DNA of 64,000 bases from Thysanoteuthis rhombus (Eukaryota; Mollusca; Cephalopoda; Oegopsida; Thysanoteuthidae): contig OY735233.1 in the NCBI GenBank assembly GCA_963457665.1, positions 24,019,928-24,083,927 on the forward strand. The letters are read 5' to 3'. The notes below the pieces were generated by a model that saw nothing but the letters and a program-made list of their open reading frames with translations, was not told the origin of the DNA and made no database searches. How positions within the stretch are numbered: position 1 is the stretch's first letter; every line of letters begins with the position of its first letter. Below, in pieces: positions 45,071 to 55,687 of this stretch. The position numbers and the translations under genes are program-made.

Positions 45071-46129
45071 CAGCTATCCCTTGTTATTCACGGATTCTTC
45101 ACTTCAGGGGTTTCCCATTCGCGGTTTAGTCTTGAATAATTTAATGGGAATTTTTTTCTATTTCGTAGCCTAATAAAAACAGTAAAAACAACTTCGTCAT
45201 AGAAATGTACAAAATAAACAGAAAGTAAAAAGTCGAGGAAAATTGTGGGAATCATAAATGCATCCTAATATTATTTGTGTTATTAATTCATTTATGTCGG
45301 CAATTTAAACACGGTTGAAAACCTGAACTTGTCCAATCTTTATGTTTGCGAAACCAGTTAGTCGAACGATATCTTGGACATTAATTTTTTCCAATTCACT
45401 GTGTTGTAAACAAATGTATTTATTTAGTTTTTAGTAGCTGAAGTACTGTATATCATTATTAACATTCTTTTTCGTTTTTATGCTATTTAAATTAATCTCA
45501 ATATTTTTGTTGCTTTTTTATAGCAACCTCTCTCGGATACAATTTTTAAAAAACAACAAAAATATTAAGAAAAATCTATATAGCACGAAATGATAAAAAA
45601 AAACTGTAATAATCACTGCAGTGTTGTTTTATGAAATTCATGGTTTTCCTTGATTACCTGAATAGGTTTTTTAATAGCGTCTACTGTGCCCTTTAAAAAA
45701 AAAAACCTAAAACAAAACAATCCTTGAAAACATATTGCAATGATTTAATATCGTCTTCCGTTGTGACTGCAAGAAAATAACGTAAAGTTTAAAAACAAAA
45801 TACTTTTGTTAACAGACAGAGGCTCTCTGAGCAGACTAAAGCTGTTTTCCACGTTTTTGACTAGAAAACATATCGATTCCGTCGTAATTGACAGATCTGA
45901 CACCAGGAAAAAAGAAGTCAAGTTTTGAAATATTCAATGTATGCTTTACTGTATTCATTTATACATATACGATTTGGAAATGTTAAAGTGCTTGTCTCTT
46001 ATTTATGGCACAAGATTCATGGGTTTAGTGACCTAAAGGGTTTTCTTGGGTGGGGGTCAGTAAAGAAAAAAATTCACGGATTTTCGAATTCACGCATAGA
46101 TAACGCCAGCAAATAGCAAGGGATAACTA
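45071..46129. mobile_element. Pogo/Tigger-like MITE, about 1.06 kb
   Basis: The left end CAGCTATCCCTTGTTATTCA continues cggattcttcac and cccattcgcggttta. The right end, read inward, is AGTTATCCCTTGCTATTTGC, followed by cgttatctatgcgtgaattc and gaaaatccgtgaa. Ends starting CAG-x-x-ATCCCTYG followed by repeated TTCGCGG strings are characteristic of pogo/Tigger-type elements. There is no transposase frame. The interior is AT-rich. Confidence 0.6.
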
Positions 46130-46500
46130 TTTTCAGTAATCAACGCATTTTTGGTCTAAGGTTTTCATTGACGTTCTTTTCACATACCATCACAGCCGAT
46201 ATATTCTTCGGCCTTCCTACGGATATATGTTGCATACTGTGGCAGTTCTATAAAAATCAACAATTCTTGAAAAAATAAGGGCCAAAAAATGAGAATAAAG
46301 GATCCCTAATTCATTGGCCCGGGAGACACAGGATTCAACAATATTTTGCTTTGCTAGAGCCTAATGAACTAATGTATAGTCACTCATGCAGTGCAGGCAA
46401 GGGGAAACATTGCTTAACAGCAAGGCAAGCTCTAAATATTTGATGGAATAATTATTTAATCATCAATGGCATTATTGTTGGGTGGACACAAGCATTTTCA
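46130..46500. other. No gene recognised
   Basis: No frame or repeat family recognised. Confidence 0.4.
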
Positions 46501-46504
46501 ACCA

Positions 46505-46545
46505 ACATTCGAACTAGGTTCGCTTGGTTAATAACCCTGAAGTCA
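46505..46545. repeat. Short dispersed fragment shared with 25300-25346
   Basis: attcgaactaggttcgcttg matches the earlier copy and is followed here directly by a CTTT/TCTA microsatellite. Confidence 0.35.
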
Positions 46546-46554
46546 GCTCACGTC

Positions 46555-46765
46555 TCCTCTCTTCTTTATTTCCTTTCTTTCCTTTCTTTCCTATCTATCT
46601 ATCAATCTATCTGATTCTGTCTCTATCTATCTATCTATCTATCTATCAATTTAATTCTATATCTACATATCTATTCATGTCTGTCTGTCTGTCTGTCAAT
46701 CAATATATCCGTCTAATTATCTATCTATCTATCTAATTCTATCTATATCTTTCCATCCATCTATG
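46555..46765. repeat. (CTTT)n/(TCTA)n/(TCTG)n microsatellite
   Basis: Interrupted tetranucleotide repeats. Tyr/Leu/Ser-rich frames over them are artefacts. Confidence 0.9.
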
Positions 46766-47040
46766 AACACAAAAGTACACAAGGCAAAGGAAGTCTCTAA
46801 ATAAAGCCCCCAAATCCAAGAATAAACATCAGACCAAACATAATTTAAAGCCAAACAAACGAAGAAGATTCTCGAAAATTGCCTAATGAATCACATCCAT
46901 CGAGGATTTTGCCAAATAACCGTCATTTCAATTGGCTTTTCACTTCAAAGAAGTACAATTATTCGCGAATGATTCCTGTTTGATCAGAATTTAACTTTGA
47001 GTGAAAAAGGACAGTATTAGAAGGCCGTGGCTCATTCTTT

Positions 47041-47330
47041 TGTGACGTTGATGCAATGATTTCGGTTATTAACCCATCAACTGCAAATGACGGAGATAAC
47101 AGTCATTACTCTTCTATGGCTATCACTGTCGAGTTTCCGTTCTATTGTGATTGTTTACCGCTTAGTTCCATCTGTGAGTCAGGGCTATTTTTTGTAATGG
47201 AGAACTTGCAAAAGAAAAGTCTCCTGTGACGTTGATACAATGATCGAAATAATTTACATGCCTGGATGCTTCAGGGTCGAACCCCGCTCCCGCTTCTACC
47301 TCGACTGAAGATTGTTGAATTTTTTATTGT
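47041..47330. mobile_element. TTAA-type MITE end and tRNA-like fragment
   Basis: TTAACCCATCAACTGC at 47069 plus aaatgacgg matches the left end of the 14112 MITE. The 20-mer tgtgacgttgatgcaatgat (47041) recurs as tgtgacgttgatacaatgat (47226), a flanking direct repeat. Near 47270, cagggtcgaaccccgctccc looks like a B box of a tRNA-derived head. Confidence 0.4.
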
Positions 47331-47362
47331 ATATAACAAATACAAAAATATAAAAAAATGTC

Positions 47363-47367
<5 letters not shown>

Positions 47368-47452
<85 letters not shown>

Positions 47453-47544
47453 ACACATATATATATATTTATATATATATATATTGTTATATATATATAT
47501 ATATTGTTATATATATATATTGTTTTATATACATATATACATAA

Positions 47545-47580
<36 letters not shown>
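47368..47580. repeat. (TA)n microsatellite cluster
   Basis: About 80 bp perfect TA (47368-47447), then tgttacaca/tgttatata-interrupted TA repeats to 47580. Confidence 0.95.
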
Positions 47581-47583
<3 letters not shown>

Positions 47584-47589
47584 TAAGAC

Positions 47590-47624
47590 TTGTCAGTTTG
47601 TTAGAGTCGGCTACTAAACATTTG
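47590..47624 (+). mobile_element. Family G SINE head fragment cut by RTE
   Basis: acttgtcagtttgttagagt followed by cggctactaaaca is the A-box part of family G. The RTE tail starts right after it. Confidence 0.4.
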
Positions 47625-47830
47625 TCATCATCATCATTATTATTATCATCAGTCCTTCAACGTCCGTTGTTGGACATAGACCTTCCCCAGGATTCACCTT
47701 ACTTCTCTATCATGGGCGTCGCGGTGCCAGTACTTTCTGAATTTGTCTAGCTCGTCTCTCCATCTAATATTCTGCCGACCTTGGTTGTGCATATGATCTC
47801 GGGGGATCCATGTCGCAAGTCACGATTATC
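47625..47830 (-). mobile_element. RTE-type LINE 3' fragment
   Basis: (TCA)n tail, then cagtccttcaacgtccgttg and ttggacatagaccttcccca. It ends after the RDH-coding block at cgcaagtcacga. About 205 bp. Confidence 0.85.
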
Positions 47831-47924
47831 ATAGTAAGTAATTGTGAATTTTAAAAATGCATTTATTAAATTGATAAACCCCATGCATATTTCAAGCGTA
47901 AATATTTGTAGAAATGAAAGTCTT

Positions 47925-48085
47925 GTCAATATAGCTCAGACGGTAGGAGACACGACAACCAATCATTTGTTCGTGGTTTCAAATCACAGTAAGGAAATGT
48001 TTATTATCACTACACTATGCTTGGTGAGGATTGTTCTCAAAAACAAAGTCAACTCTGGATTTATACTGGATTTTCACAATTATTC
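47925..48085 (+). mobile_element. tRNA-derived SINE (family G) with body
   Basis: A-box-like atagctcagacggtaggaga, B-box-like cgtggtttcaaatcacagta, then the body cttggtgaggattgttctca and aaagtcaactctgga. This ties the head family to the body sequence found at 18070-18285 and in triplicate at 52510-53060. Confidence 0.65.
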
Positions 48086-48354
48086 AAATTCGAATATGGG
48101 ACCCCGATGTGATACGTCGGCATATTTGTAACCGAAATTCATACCTCTTTTTTATTGATATTCTTATTGTAAATAATATCATGAATTATCACAATGTTTT
48201 GAACGCTGCACTCTCCTTAGACGTAGTTTTCCTGAAAAAAGAAGTAAATGATACTTTCTCAGCTTTTTCAACCACTGACAGTGACATCATAATATAGAAT
48301 CCATGCAAAAGTATGTCTGCATTCCATCCCTGAACAGAGGAGACGTATTAGTGA

Positions 48355-48960
48355 AATAATCCGCTCAGCTAATTTTTTATCTGATCTGCTAATTCCTGAT
48401 CTGATCTGATCTATTAATATCTGATCTGATTAGCTCTGCAGATTCGTGATCTGATCTGCTATGCTAATTCCTGATCTGATTCTATCTTTCAATTCCTGAT
48501 CTGATCTGATCTACTAGTTCCTGATCTGATTCGATCTGCTGATTTCTGATCTGATCTGCTAATCCCTGATCTGATCAGATCAGCTAATTCCTGATTCGAT
48601 CTGATCCTATCAACTAATTCTGATCTGATTATATCTGCTAATTCCTGATCTGATCCGAACTGCCAATTTCTGATGAGATCTGATCTGCTAATTCTGGATT
48701 TGATCTGAAAATCCCTGATCTGATCCTATCTGCTAAATCCTAATGTGATCCGATCCGCCTATTTTTTCTAATCAGATCTGATCTGATTAATTCCTGATTT
48801 CTGCAAATCTCTGATCTGATCCTATCTGTTAATTCCTGATCCGATCTGATCTGATATGCTAATCCTTGATCTGATCTGATTTGCTTATCTCTGATCTGAT
48901 GTGGTCAGCTAATTCCTGATTTGATCTGCTAATTCTTGATCTGATCTGCTAATCCATTTT
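48355..48960. repeat. GATC-rich degenerate minisatellite
   Basis: About 600 bp of variable units built from ctgatctgatctgctaattc. TGATC or GATCTG occurs dozens of times. Unit length varies roughly 20-35 bp. No coding capacity. A short isolated copy (aacctgatctgatctgattc) lies at 52246. Confidence 0.9.
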
Positions 48961-49640
48961 CATCTGTCCCAGGATGAATGTATCCCATCCTCATTTTGAT
49001 TCTTCAAGATAAAAATTTCAGTTATTTCAAGAATAAGTAGTAAGGTACTTGATGCTCAAAAAAAAAAAAAAAAAAAGAAAAAAAAGAGGTATCCCTTAAA
49101 AAAAATGATCTATGGGACATATATATCCCCATAATCATGGATGCTGCGCGATGTATGTTCCCAGAAGTCCTGAATAGACAAGAGAAACGACAAATTACCC
49201 ATAAATGTCAAAGTTATTTTGACACTTTTTTGACGTACAGGGTAGACGAAAATCATAAAAATTAATCCCCACGTTACATTTCAACACAGGAGACAAATTC
49301 CGCTATTGTATAGCCCCAAATAAAACAAGTTTGACAACAATCAACCAATAAATAATAAAGTTATTACCAATTTCCGATAGGGGGTTTCATTCCATCAATC
49401 CTGTATGAATTTTTCTTTTGAGCAAGATTGGTCTCTGTGATGCTTTAATATTCGCACAAAACTGTCGGTCAAAGAACTAATATCTTCAACGAAAGATCAG
49501 TCCAACGTCTGACACATAATCACCTTTTATTGTCTGGATACCAATCAGGAGTATTGTCTCCTAAATAAATAATAATTATTGATAGGTATGGTTGGTTACT
49601 AAAAAAAACCCATCATGTTACTAATGTCATTTGGCAGAGT
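48961..49640. other. No gene recognised
   Basis: Contains poly-A near 49060. The block ggataccaatcaggagtatt (49530) and gtctcctaaataa resembles agatataccagtcagaagta and gtctcgtaaacga at 50360-50400, so a short repeat is shared across the next family A copy. Confidence 0.4.
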
Positions 49641-50036
49641 GCCAAGTTAGAGGTAGTCAATTGAAAAAAATGGAAAAAAGGATGATCAACGAATAAGTTA
49701 CATTTTTCGCTCTTTGTTGGGTAGTGATCACTAAGAAAGTCCTAATAAAAAAACAAAAAACAAAAAACAAAACAACAAGCTTGAATGCTGTCAGACACAA
49801 AGTGAGAGAGCAATTCAGAAGAAACATAAATTGCAAATTGAACCCCCTAACCTATTTGGAGATGGAGAGGGGTGTTAAAAAACGTTTGATTTTTTTTCTA
49901 GACATTAGGAGTAACTACTAGGATATTCAGTTCCATTTTTACATTCATAAATACAAAGCCAACCAACTTGAAAACTGAAAAAAGTCGACACTTTTTGTGA
50001 CAGTTCCACTTGACGGTCTCTAATATTGCTAATACA
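49640..50036 (-). mobile_element. Family A element
   Basis: The minus strand gives the usual order: attagagaccgtcaagtgga, an aacttgaaaactgaa-type block, gaaaaaaaatcaaacg, tttgcaatttatg and gatcactaccca. The cacgtgac end is missing. Confidence 0.55.
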
Positions 50037-50039
50037 CTG

Positions 50040-51264
50040 GTTATGGCAAGTGATCCCTGCCCGGACATCACACACCACAAGTTTCCACCATTCTCCTATG
50101 TCAGCTAGACATCGAAGTTATTCGAGGTTTTGAAATATGCACCAATTGTCTTAAAGCCGATACGCACCTAAAATGGAGTAATTCACCTCACTCAATATTT
50201 TATCCATAGCTGGGGAAAGAAGAAATGTATTCATGCCTTTAAGAAGTCAATGCAGATTGTTCCAGTTGGAGTTTGAACTCGGCCCCCAGCTCTATTTCCC
50301 GGCACCTTCACATGTTTCCTAAATAAGGGCGCATCTGATACAGTATCATATCTTATTGCCTGAAGATATACCAGTCAGAAGTATTGTCTCGTAAACGAGC
50401 CAAAATATAACGTGGCCAGACCGTCTGGCATGTTCTTCTTCATTCTTGGCGATCATTCAAACACACATAGAAACATATAACATCCATTTTATTTGATGGA
50501 ATTAAAAGAAATTCAAGAGGTTTAATTAGGCAGGAATTGCAATCTGTCATGTCATCAGAAACAGAAGAAGGAGTGATTCTTCATATAAGACAAAAGAAAC
50601 TGCAAGGCTAAAAAAAATCGAAGATATTGTTCATAAACGAGCTTCAAGCCAATATATGAACATACAGTATCTTCATGTTGCGATTTTGAAGTGTTTGGGT
50701 GCCATACCATACAACTCCGATATCTTACAGACAAGTTTTGGAGAGACATTTATTAAATTGGTAATATTGGTAAATGGAATTTCAAACCCGACCTTTTAAG
50801 GTTACCAAATACGACAAACACCTGAAAGTACAACAACAAAATTTCTAACACAACAACAAAGATTGGAACACTAGGCCGAGTCAATCAGTGTATAGTATTT
50901 TGAGTATAATTCTATTTCATTTTTGGTGAAGAAAACACTGCAACGTAAAGTTTTTTCAACCCCACTTTTTTGTGTATAGAGATTCCTTACAGAAAGTCAA
51001 GAGTCAAGTTGGAGAGTCCAGAAAAATGCCAAAAATTTAACTGCTGCAATATATAGAAGGCCAAGAAAAAGTTTAGCGAAGATTTTGCAACATAAACAAT
51101 GTCTGGTCTCAGATTTTTTCAACGCGAATTTCTTTCCTTCATCTATTTTAATGTGTTTACGTGTGAATTCAACTAGACGAAAACAGTTTTTTCTCTCCAA
51201 ACATTGGTTGGGTAAGAAAGAACAAGACAATGGTAACAAAATATATATTACATATAATTTAGAG

Positions 51265-51265
<1 letters not shown>
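50040..51265. other. No gene recognised
   Basis: AT-rich with short frames. Near 50268, gttggagtttgaactcggcc is a possible tRNA-like B-box region without a visible A box. Confidence 0.4.

Positions 51266-51268
<3 letters not shown>

Positions 51269-51353
<85 letters not shown>
51269..51353. repeat. (TA)n(TG)n microsatellite
   Basis: About 62 bp TA followed by TG. Confidence 0.95.
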
Positions 51354-51354
<1 letters not shown>

Positions 51355-51468
51355 AAATGTGGGACACCTTCGATTTTTTATTACAATAGTAATTGGTATT
51401 TATTTACATACTATAAAATCTTTTTCCGATAAATTGCTTTATTTCGTTCTCGGACACAAAAACACGTA

Positions 51469-51469
<1 letters not shown>

Positions 51470-51515
<46 letters not shown>

Positions 51516-51615
51516 CTATATAAAAATATACATTCATATATGCATATATACATCTTCATATGCATATACGTATATGTTTACACATATACATATTTATATA
51601 TATACACATACACAA

Positions 51616-51664
<49 letters not shown>
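51470..51664. repeat. (AC)n and (TA)n microsatellites
   Basis: AC run at 51473-51513, TA-rich irregular sequence, AC run at 51615-51636 and TA run at 51637-51662. Confidence 0.95.
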
Positions 51665-51667
<3 letters not shown>

Positions 51668-51712
51668 ATATAATTAGATTGGGCTGTCTATGCCCGACAA
51701 AATATGATAAAT

Positions 51713-52082
51713 GTAGATACATTTTATTGAGGAACATATTCTGACCGGCACCGGTGTTAACCAAGTAGCAAATCGAACAGCTGACAAAATGAATAGACGA
51801 AGAAAAGGGGCGTCGTTCGGGACTGGAACCAGCATCCACAAAGAAGCTTACGATAGCAGAGTAGCGAGTAATATAAGTGCACTATTTCGGACTCCTGTCT
51901 ACCAAAATTGTTGTTTTCTGAGTTAGCCAGTTGACTTTTATCAAGAGTGGTTCTTGGTGGAAGCGGGTTCAAGCCATGCTCAATTTCTTTATCCATTTAC
52001 GTAGTCATCTGTTCGATTTGCACTTCTGTTAACTTTGATGCCGGACGAAATATGTTTCCTTATAGAATGTCTTTATAATCAT
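51713..52082. mobile_element. Foldback element with ~85-bp inverted ends
   Basis: The left arm (51713-51795) contains aggaacatattctgaccggc and agtagcaaatcgaacagctg. The right arm (51998-52082) is its inverted partner: catctgttcgatttgcactt and gccggacgaaatatgtttcc. The interior holds B-box-like gcgggttcaagccatgct near its right side and, inverted, gactggaaccagcatcca near its left side, so the symmetry extends inward. No coding capacity. Confidence 0.6.
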
Positions 52083-52141
52083 CACATATATCTGAGAACA
52101 CTCTGATTATAATGATATAAAATATACCTAATATGATAAAT

Positions 52142-52146
<5 letters not shown>

Positions 52147-52213
<67 letters not shown>
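52147..52213. repeat. (TA)n microsatellite
   Basis: About 66 bp of TA; a CTGATC-type string follows at 52246. Confidence 0.95.
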
Positions 52214-52215
<2 letters not shown>

Positions 52216-52509
52216 ATAAAATGCAGCGACTGACAGGTTTCAGGAACCTGATCTGATCTGATTCGAATCTATGCAAATCGACTTCCTATGGCGACAGGAA
52301 CGTTCTTATCTGAGACAGATTTCCATTTACACGATCTCCGATATCAAACAGAATTTCCCTTTTTCTTCATACCAGTGTTTATATCTATATTTGCGCAGTG
52401 ATTTATTTATAAACTACGGCGTTGCCCATCGTACAACGGTGTTTTAATGTTGGGAATATACTTCTGCCATCGCGGGTGATATCAGAATTTGTCAAAGTTG
52501 GTTTTCCAT

Positions 52510-53060
52510 TCTTAAGCTGTCCCATATGACGTTCGTAAATTTAAAAGGACTTTTACCAAATTTAGGTAAAGAAAGCTAACCTAATACCCATTTGACGGAG
52601 TTAACAGGACACCCGCTTTAGACAGACTGCGATTCAAACCTGGGATTGACTTAATTGCTCTACAGTAACAAGAACAATCCTCCAGCTGTCTCATACGACG
52701 TTAGTAAATTTAAAATGACTTTCACTGAATTTAGGTAAAGAAAGTTGACTCCATACCCACTAGATGGAGTTAACAGGACGCCCGCTTTAAACAGATATCA
52801 TCTGGTCAAACTCCGGTTCAAATCTGGGATTGACTTAATTCTTCCACAGTAACAAGAACAATCCTCCAGCTGTCCCAAGTGACGTTTGTAAATTTAAAGG
52901 GACTTTCATCAAATTTAGGTAAAGAAAGCTAACTCCATACCCACTAGATGGAGTTAACAGGACACCTGCTTGAGACAGATATGATCTTGTCAAACTCTCG
53001 TTCAAACCTGGGACTGACTTAACTCTTCCACAGTCACAAGAACAATCTCCGCCCAGTTGA
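52510..53060 (-). repeat. Tandem triplication of the family G SINE body
   Basis: The marker agctgtc occurs at 52515, 52684 and 52868. Each unit then has tgacgttngtaaattt, aatttaggtaaagaaag, gatggagttaacaggac, ggttcaaatctggga-like and taacaagaacaatcctcc blocks. Unit length is 169-184 bp. The last block matches the bodies at 18070 and 47925. Confidence 0.75.
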
Positions 53061-53159
53061 GTAAAACCATTTCATTTCCAGAATTTGAAATGAAATTTTA
53101 TGCAAGAAACATGCTGGGACTGCTTTCATTGAAATTAATACATTTTTAAAACTAATATT

Positions 53160-53265
53160 TCCCTACCTCGACTCAAAATCACGACCAAGTGTTTGGTAGC
53201 CGGTTCCCTTATCGACTGAACCAAACTGATATTACTTGCATATCAGTGAAAATTAATCATCAAGA
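53160..53265 (-). mobile_element. tRNA-derived SINE head (family G)
   Basis: The minus strand reads cagtttggttcagtcgataa (A box, about 53230-53210), then cttggtcgtgattttgagtc (B box, about 53188-53169). It lies just upstream, in SINE orientation, of the triplicated body. Confidence 0.6.
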
Positions 53266-53465
53266 TATGCAAGGGCATTTTAAATTTAAACAAAGACAAA
53301 CACTCAAACTAAAAAAATCTATCCATCCAGGAATAAATTTGAAGAAAATAAAAAATATCGTTCTGTTAAAAGATTACTAGATCTCAGTAGGAAAAATCAA
53401 AAAGCACGGAAAATCGGTTGTTGAGTGTTAGTTTCAAGGTGTGAAATCAGTCACGGTTTAAATAT

Positions 53466-53558
53466 GACGTCCTCGTTGCTGAATGGTTAGAGCGACTAAG
53501 CGGTCTGCTGAGACGCTGCCTTGCTAGAGGGTGTGGGTTCGATTCCCACAAGGGGTCA
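53466..53558 (+). tRNA. tRNA-like sequence with long variable arm (Ser-like), probably a pseudogene
   Basis: D arm gctgaatggttagagc. Possible anticodon loop ctgctga, giving GCT (Ser). A variable-arm-length insert, then a T arm gtggg-ttcgatt-cccac with a perfect 5-bp stem. The acceptor (gacgtcc against aggggtc) pairs at only 5 of 7 positions, one of them G-U, so it is imperfect. Serine tRNAs are class II with a long variable arm, which fits. The mismatched acceptor and the SINE-rich surroundings argue for a pseudogene or SINE head rather than a working tRNA gene. Confidence 0.45.
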
Positions 53559-53734
53559 AGTTTTTATTCCAGATCAAACTGTTCATTCGTAACGGTCCGA
53601 TTTGAAGTCGTGATAAAAAGTAACTTTAAGTTAGTATGAAGGTAACAAGCCAGTCAAATTTAATGATAACGTCATTACTTCTTCAAAGAATAGATTTGTA
53701 AAATGAATGTTTTTATAATCAGTATAAAATGTTG

Positions 53735-53805
53735 CAATAATCATCTTAAGTCGGAATAGAAGAGCAGAGTCTGACCCTGCTGCAATCGGACTTGTTCACA
53801 ATACT
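53735..53805. repeat. Dispersed fragment shared with 6430-6515
   Basis: gtcggaatagaagagcagag and ctgctgcaatcggacttgtt match the earlier copy. Confidence 0.4.
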
Positions 53806-54360
53806 GTAAGTAAAAAGTAAATAATATTTTCCAAAAGTCAAGTGAAATAATCATTCAAGTAACATATTTTTCATCGAATCTCATATTTTTGTAACTGTAA
53901 CTGCTTTGAGAATTCAAATAGCAGAGTTCGATTTTTTTTCTGTCAGCAGACGTAAATCACGGCGTAATCGAGAATTTTGGTTGACAAAAATTTAACATCA
54001 AAACAGTCTGAAACCTGCTTGAAGTACGAAAAGGTATTTTTTTCAACAACGAACTTTATACAATTTTCTTGCAATTAAAACTTCAAAGAAGATATTTAAG
54101 TTATTTCGATACGTATAAAGGTTTTATGAAAAAGTTCGACATCATTGTAAAAATTTGTAATGTTTTAGGTACTTACCAACTTGAGATGAGTAACATATAA
54201 GTTATAACATTTTATTTGTAAATGTCTTTGTACTATGTGTACTGAATATGAAAAGTGTATTTGTCTAGACTCTTACGCTCTGAACAAAACCTAGAATATT
54301 TTGTGCCTACATATTTTCTTGCCTACATTTTTCACTAATTCCATATTCTGTGCTGCTAAT
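53806..54360. other. No gene recognised
   Basis: AT-rich; no repeat family or frame recognised. Confidence 0.45.
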
Positions 54361-54365
54361 TGTAT

Positions 54366-54468
54366 TACGGCTTAACCATGGTTGGATATATTGGTTTTAC
54401 GATCACCGAAGTTGAGCTTGGTCATTATCTAGATGGGTGACCAACTGGGTATAGGATTTGTTGTAACG
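54366..54468 (+). mobile_element. 5S rRNA-derived sequence (SINE3-like head or 5S pseudogene)
   Basis: Order and spacing follow 5S rRNA: ttacggcttaaccatg (5' strand), gatcaccgaagttgagcttg (the GATCTCGGAAGCTAAGC region, A box), agatgggtgaccaactgggt (the GGATGGGWGACC internal control region) and a ttgtaacgc 3' strand. About 15 bp between the boxes are missing. Animal SINE3-type elements begin with such a 5S head. The following ~230 bp to 54695 could be the SINE body but match nothing else here. Confidence 0.65.
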
Positions 54469-54704
54469 CAAACCCCACAAAGAACCCCACATTCTCGTTG
54501 AACCTTCCAACCGGACTGGCTGCGAGCAACGGGAAATGAATGACTGCTTATCGTTAGGACATCCGCTCCTTTACGGACGGGAATAATCACGCAGCCACCT
54601 TACGAAACCTCGAATGCAAATAAGAAGACTAGTCTGGTTAGTCTCACTAGAAACCAGTACGGGACCAACGACTTTTGGCGGCATGCCATGTTGGGAAGGG
54701 TGGG

Positions 54705-55115
54705 TTCAATTAAAAAAATAAGAAAAAGGGGCGATCATTGAATAAATTACGTCTCTTGCCTTTAGTTAGACAGTAATCACAAGAAAAGTCTGAATCCCCC
54801 CCAAAGAAACAAACAAACAAAAAACAAGCGTGAATGCTGCCAGACACAAAGTAAGTGATCAATTTAGCATAAACTCACATAGCAAATTGACCCCCCCCCC
54901 CAATACTAAAATCTATTTAGGTCGGAAATTAAAAACAAAATGAATTTTTCTGATCATAATGAAGAGTAATAGTTGAACGCTCCAGCCCTCTAGCTCCATT
55001 AATGCAATAAGTATACGTGATACATACATACGTGGCCTGCCATTCAGACTAACGTGAAAACTGAAGAAACCTACGTTGACAATTTTGATGACAGTTCTGG
55101 TTGATATTGTCTAAT
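54705..55115 (-). mobile_element. Family A element
   Basis: The minus strand shows the start attagacaatatcaaccaga, then gtcaacgtaggtttcttcag, gagctagagggctggagcgt and tttatgctaaattgatcact. It is followed by a poly-C/poly-A-interrupted central region. Confidence 0.65.
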
Positions 55116-55687
55116 AAGAAAAAACGAAAAAAAATCAATATTTGCCGAGGCATGATGTTATTCCCGTCTATTGTCAGTATAACTCTCTAAAGTTAAGTTA
55201 TCTCCCTTTTAATGGCTGCCATGGTTCAAAGTTCCTCATTCGAAGGCACGACATTGTGCTTTTACGATTTTCTTTTCCACGGAAGACCTTAAATGTCATA
55301 TCATCCACTCATTCTCTCGATGGGCGAAAGATTTATACGAAAATAACTCCTACCAGTCCAACCGACCAGCGGTCTATTTTCCGCTTACGTCGTCGCGACT
55401 TTTTATATTTCCACAGCGCGAACGTCAATCATGTCGCTTTACTGGGAAATCTGGAATTAGAACGATAATCCATTGAATAAACATGGCGACTGAGAACTTG
55501 AAAGATTATAAATAAATTATTACGGAAATAAGACCAAAGGCGTCGATAATAATTACGGCACTAATTAAATGAGAGATAAGAAAAGACTTGCTGTGTTTCT
55601 TGGTGTGTTTTACTTGCTGAAGTAAGCACTGCACGCACGTCACTTCGCTTGCACATGGATGATGAAAGGCAGCGGTGTTAAGAACCG
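55116..55687. other. Unique island between inverted family A copies, with a 108-codon frame
   Basis: The plus-strand frame 55142-55468 starts MPRHDVIPVYC and ends GNLELER. I do not recognise it. It is Arg- and Ser-rich, has no signal peptide or membrane segment, and no coding support besides being open. Local GC is somewhat higher than in the neighbours. It could be a remnant of an older element. Confidence 0.35.

Noticed and set aside
48355..48960. Regularly repeated GATC array considered as a CRISPR array
   Set aside because: No constant repeat separated by unique spacers; units vary and grade into each other, and the setting is eukaryotic.
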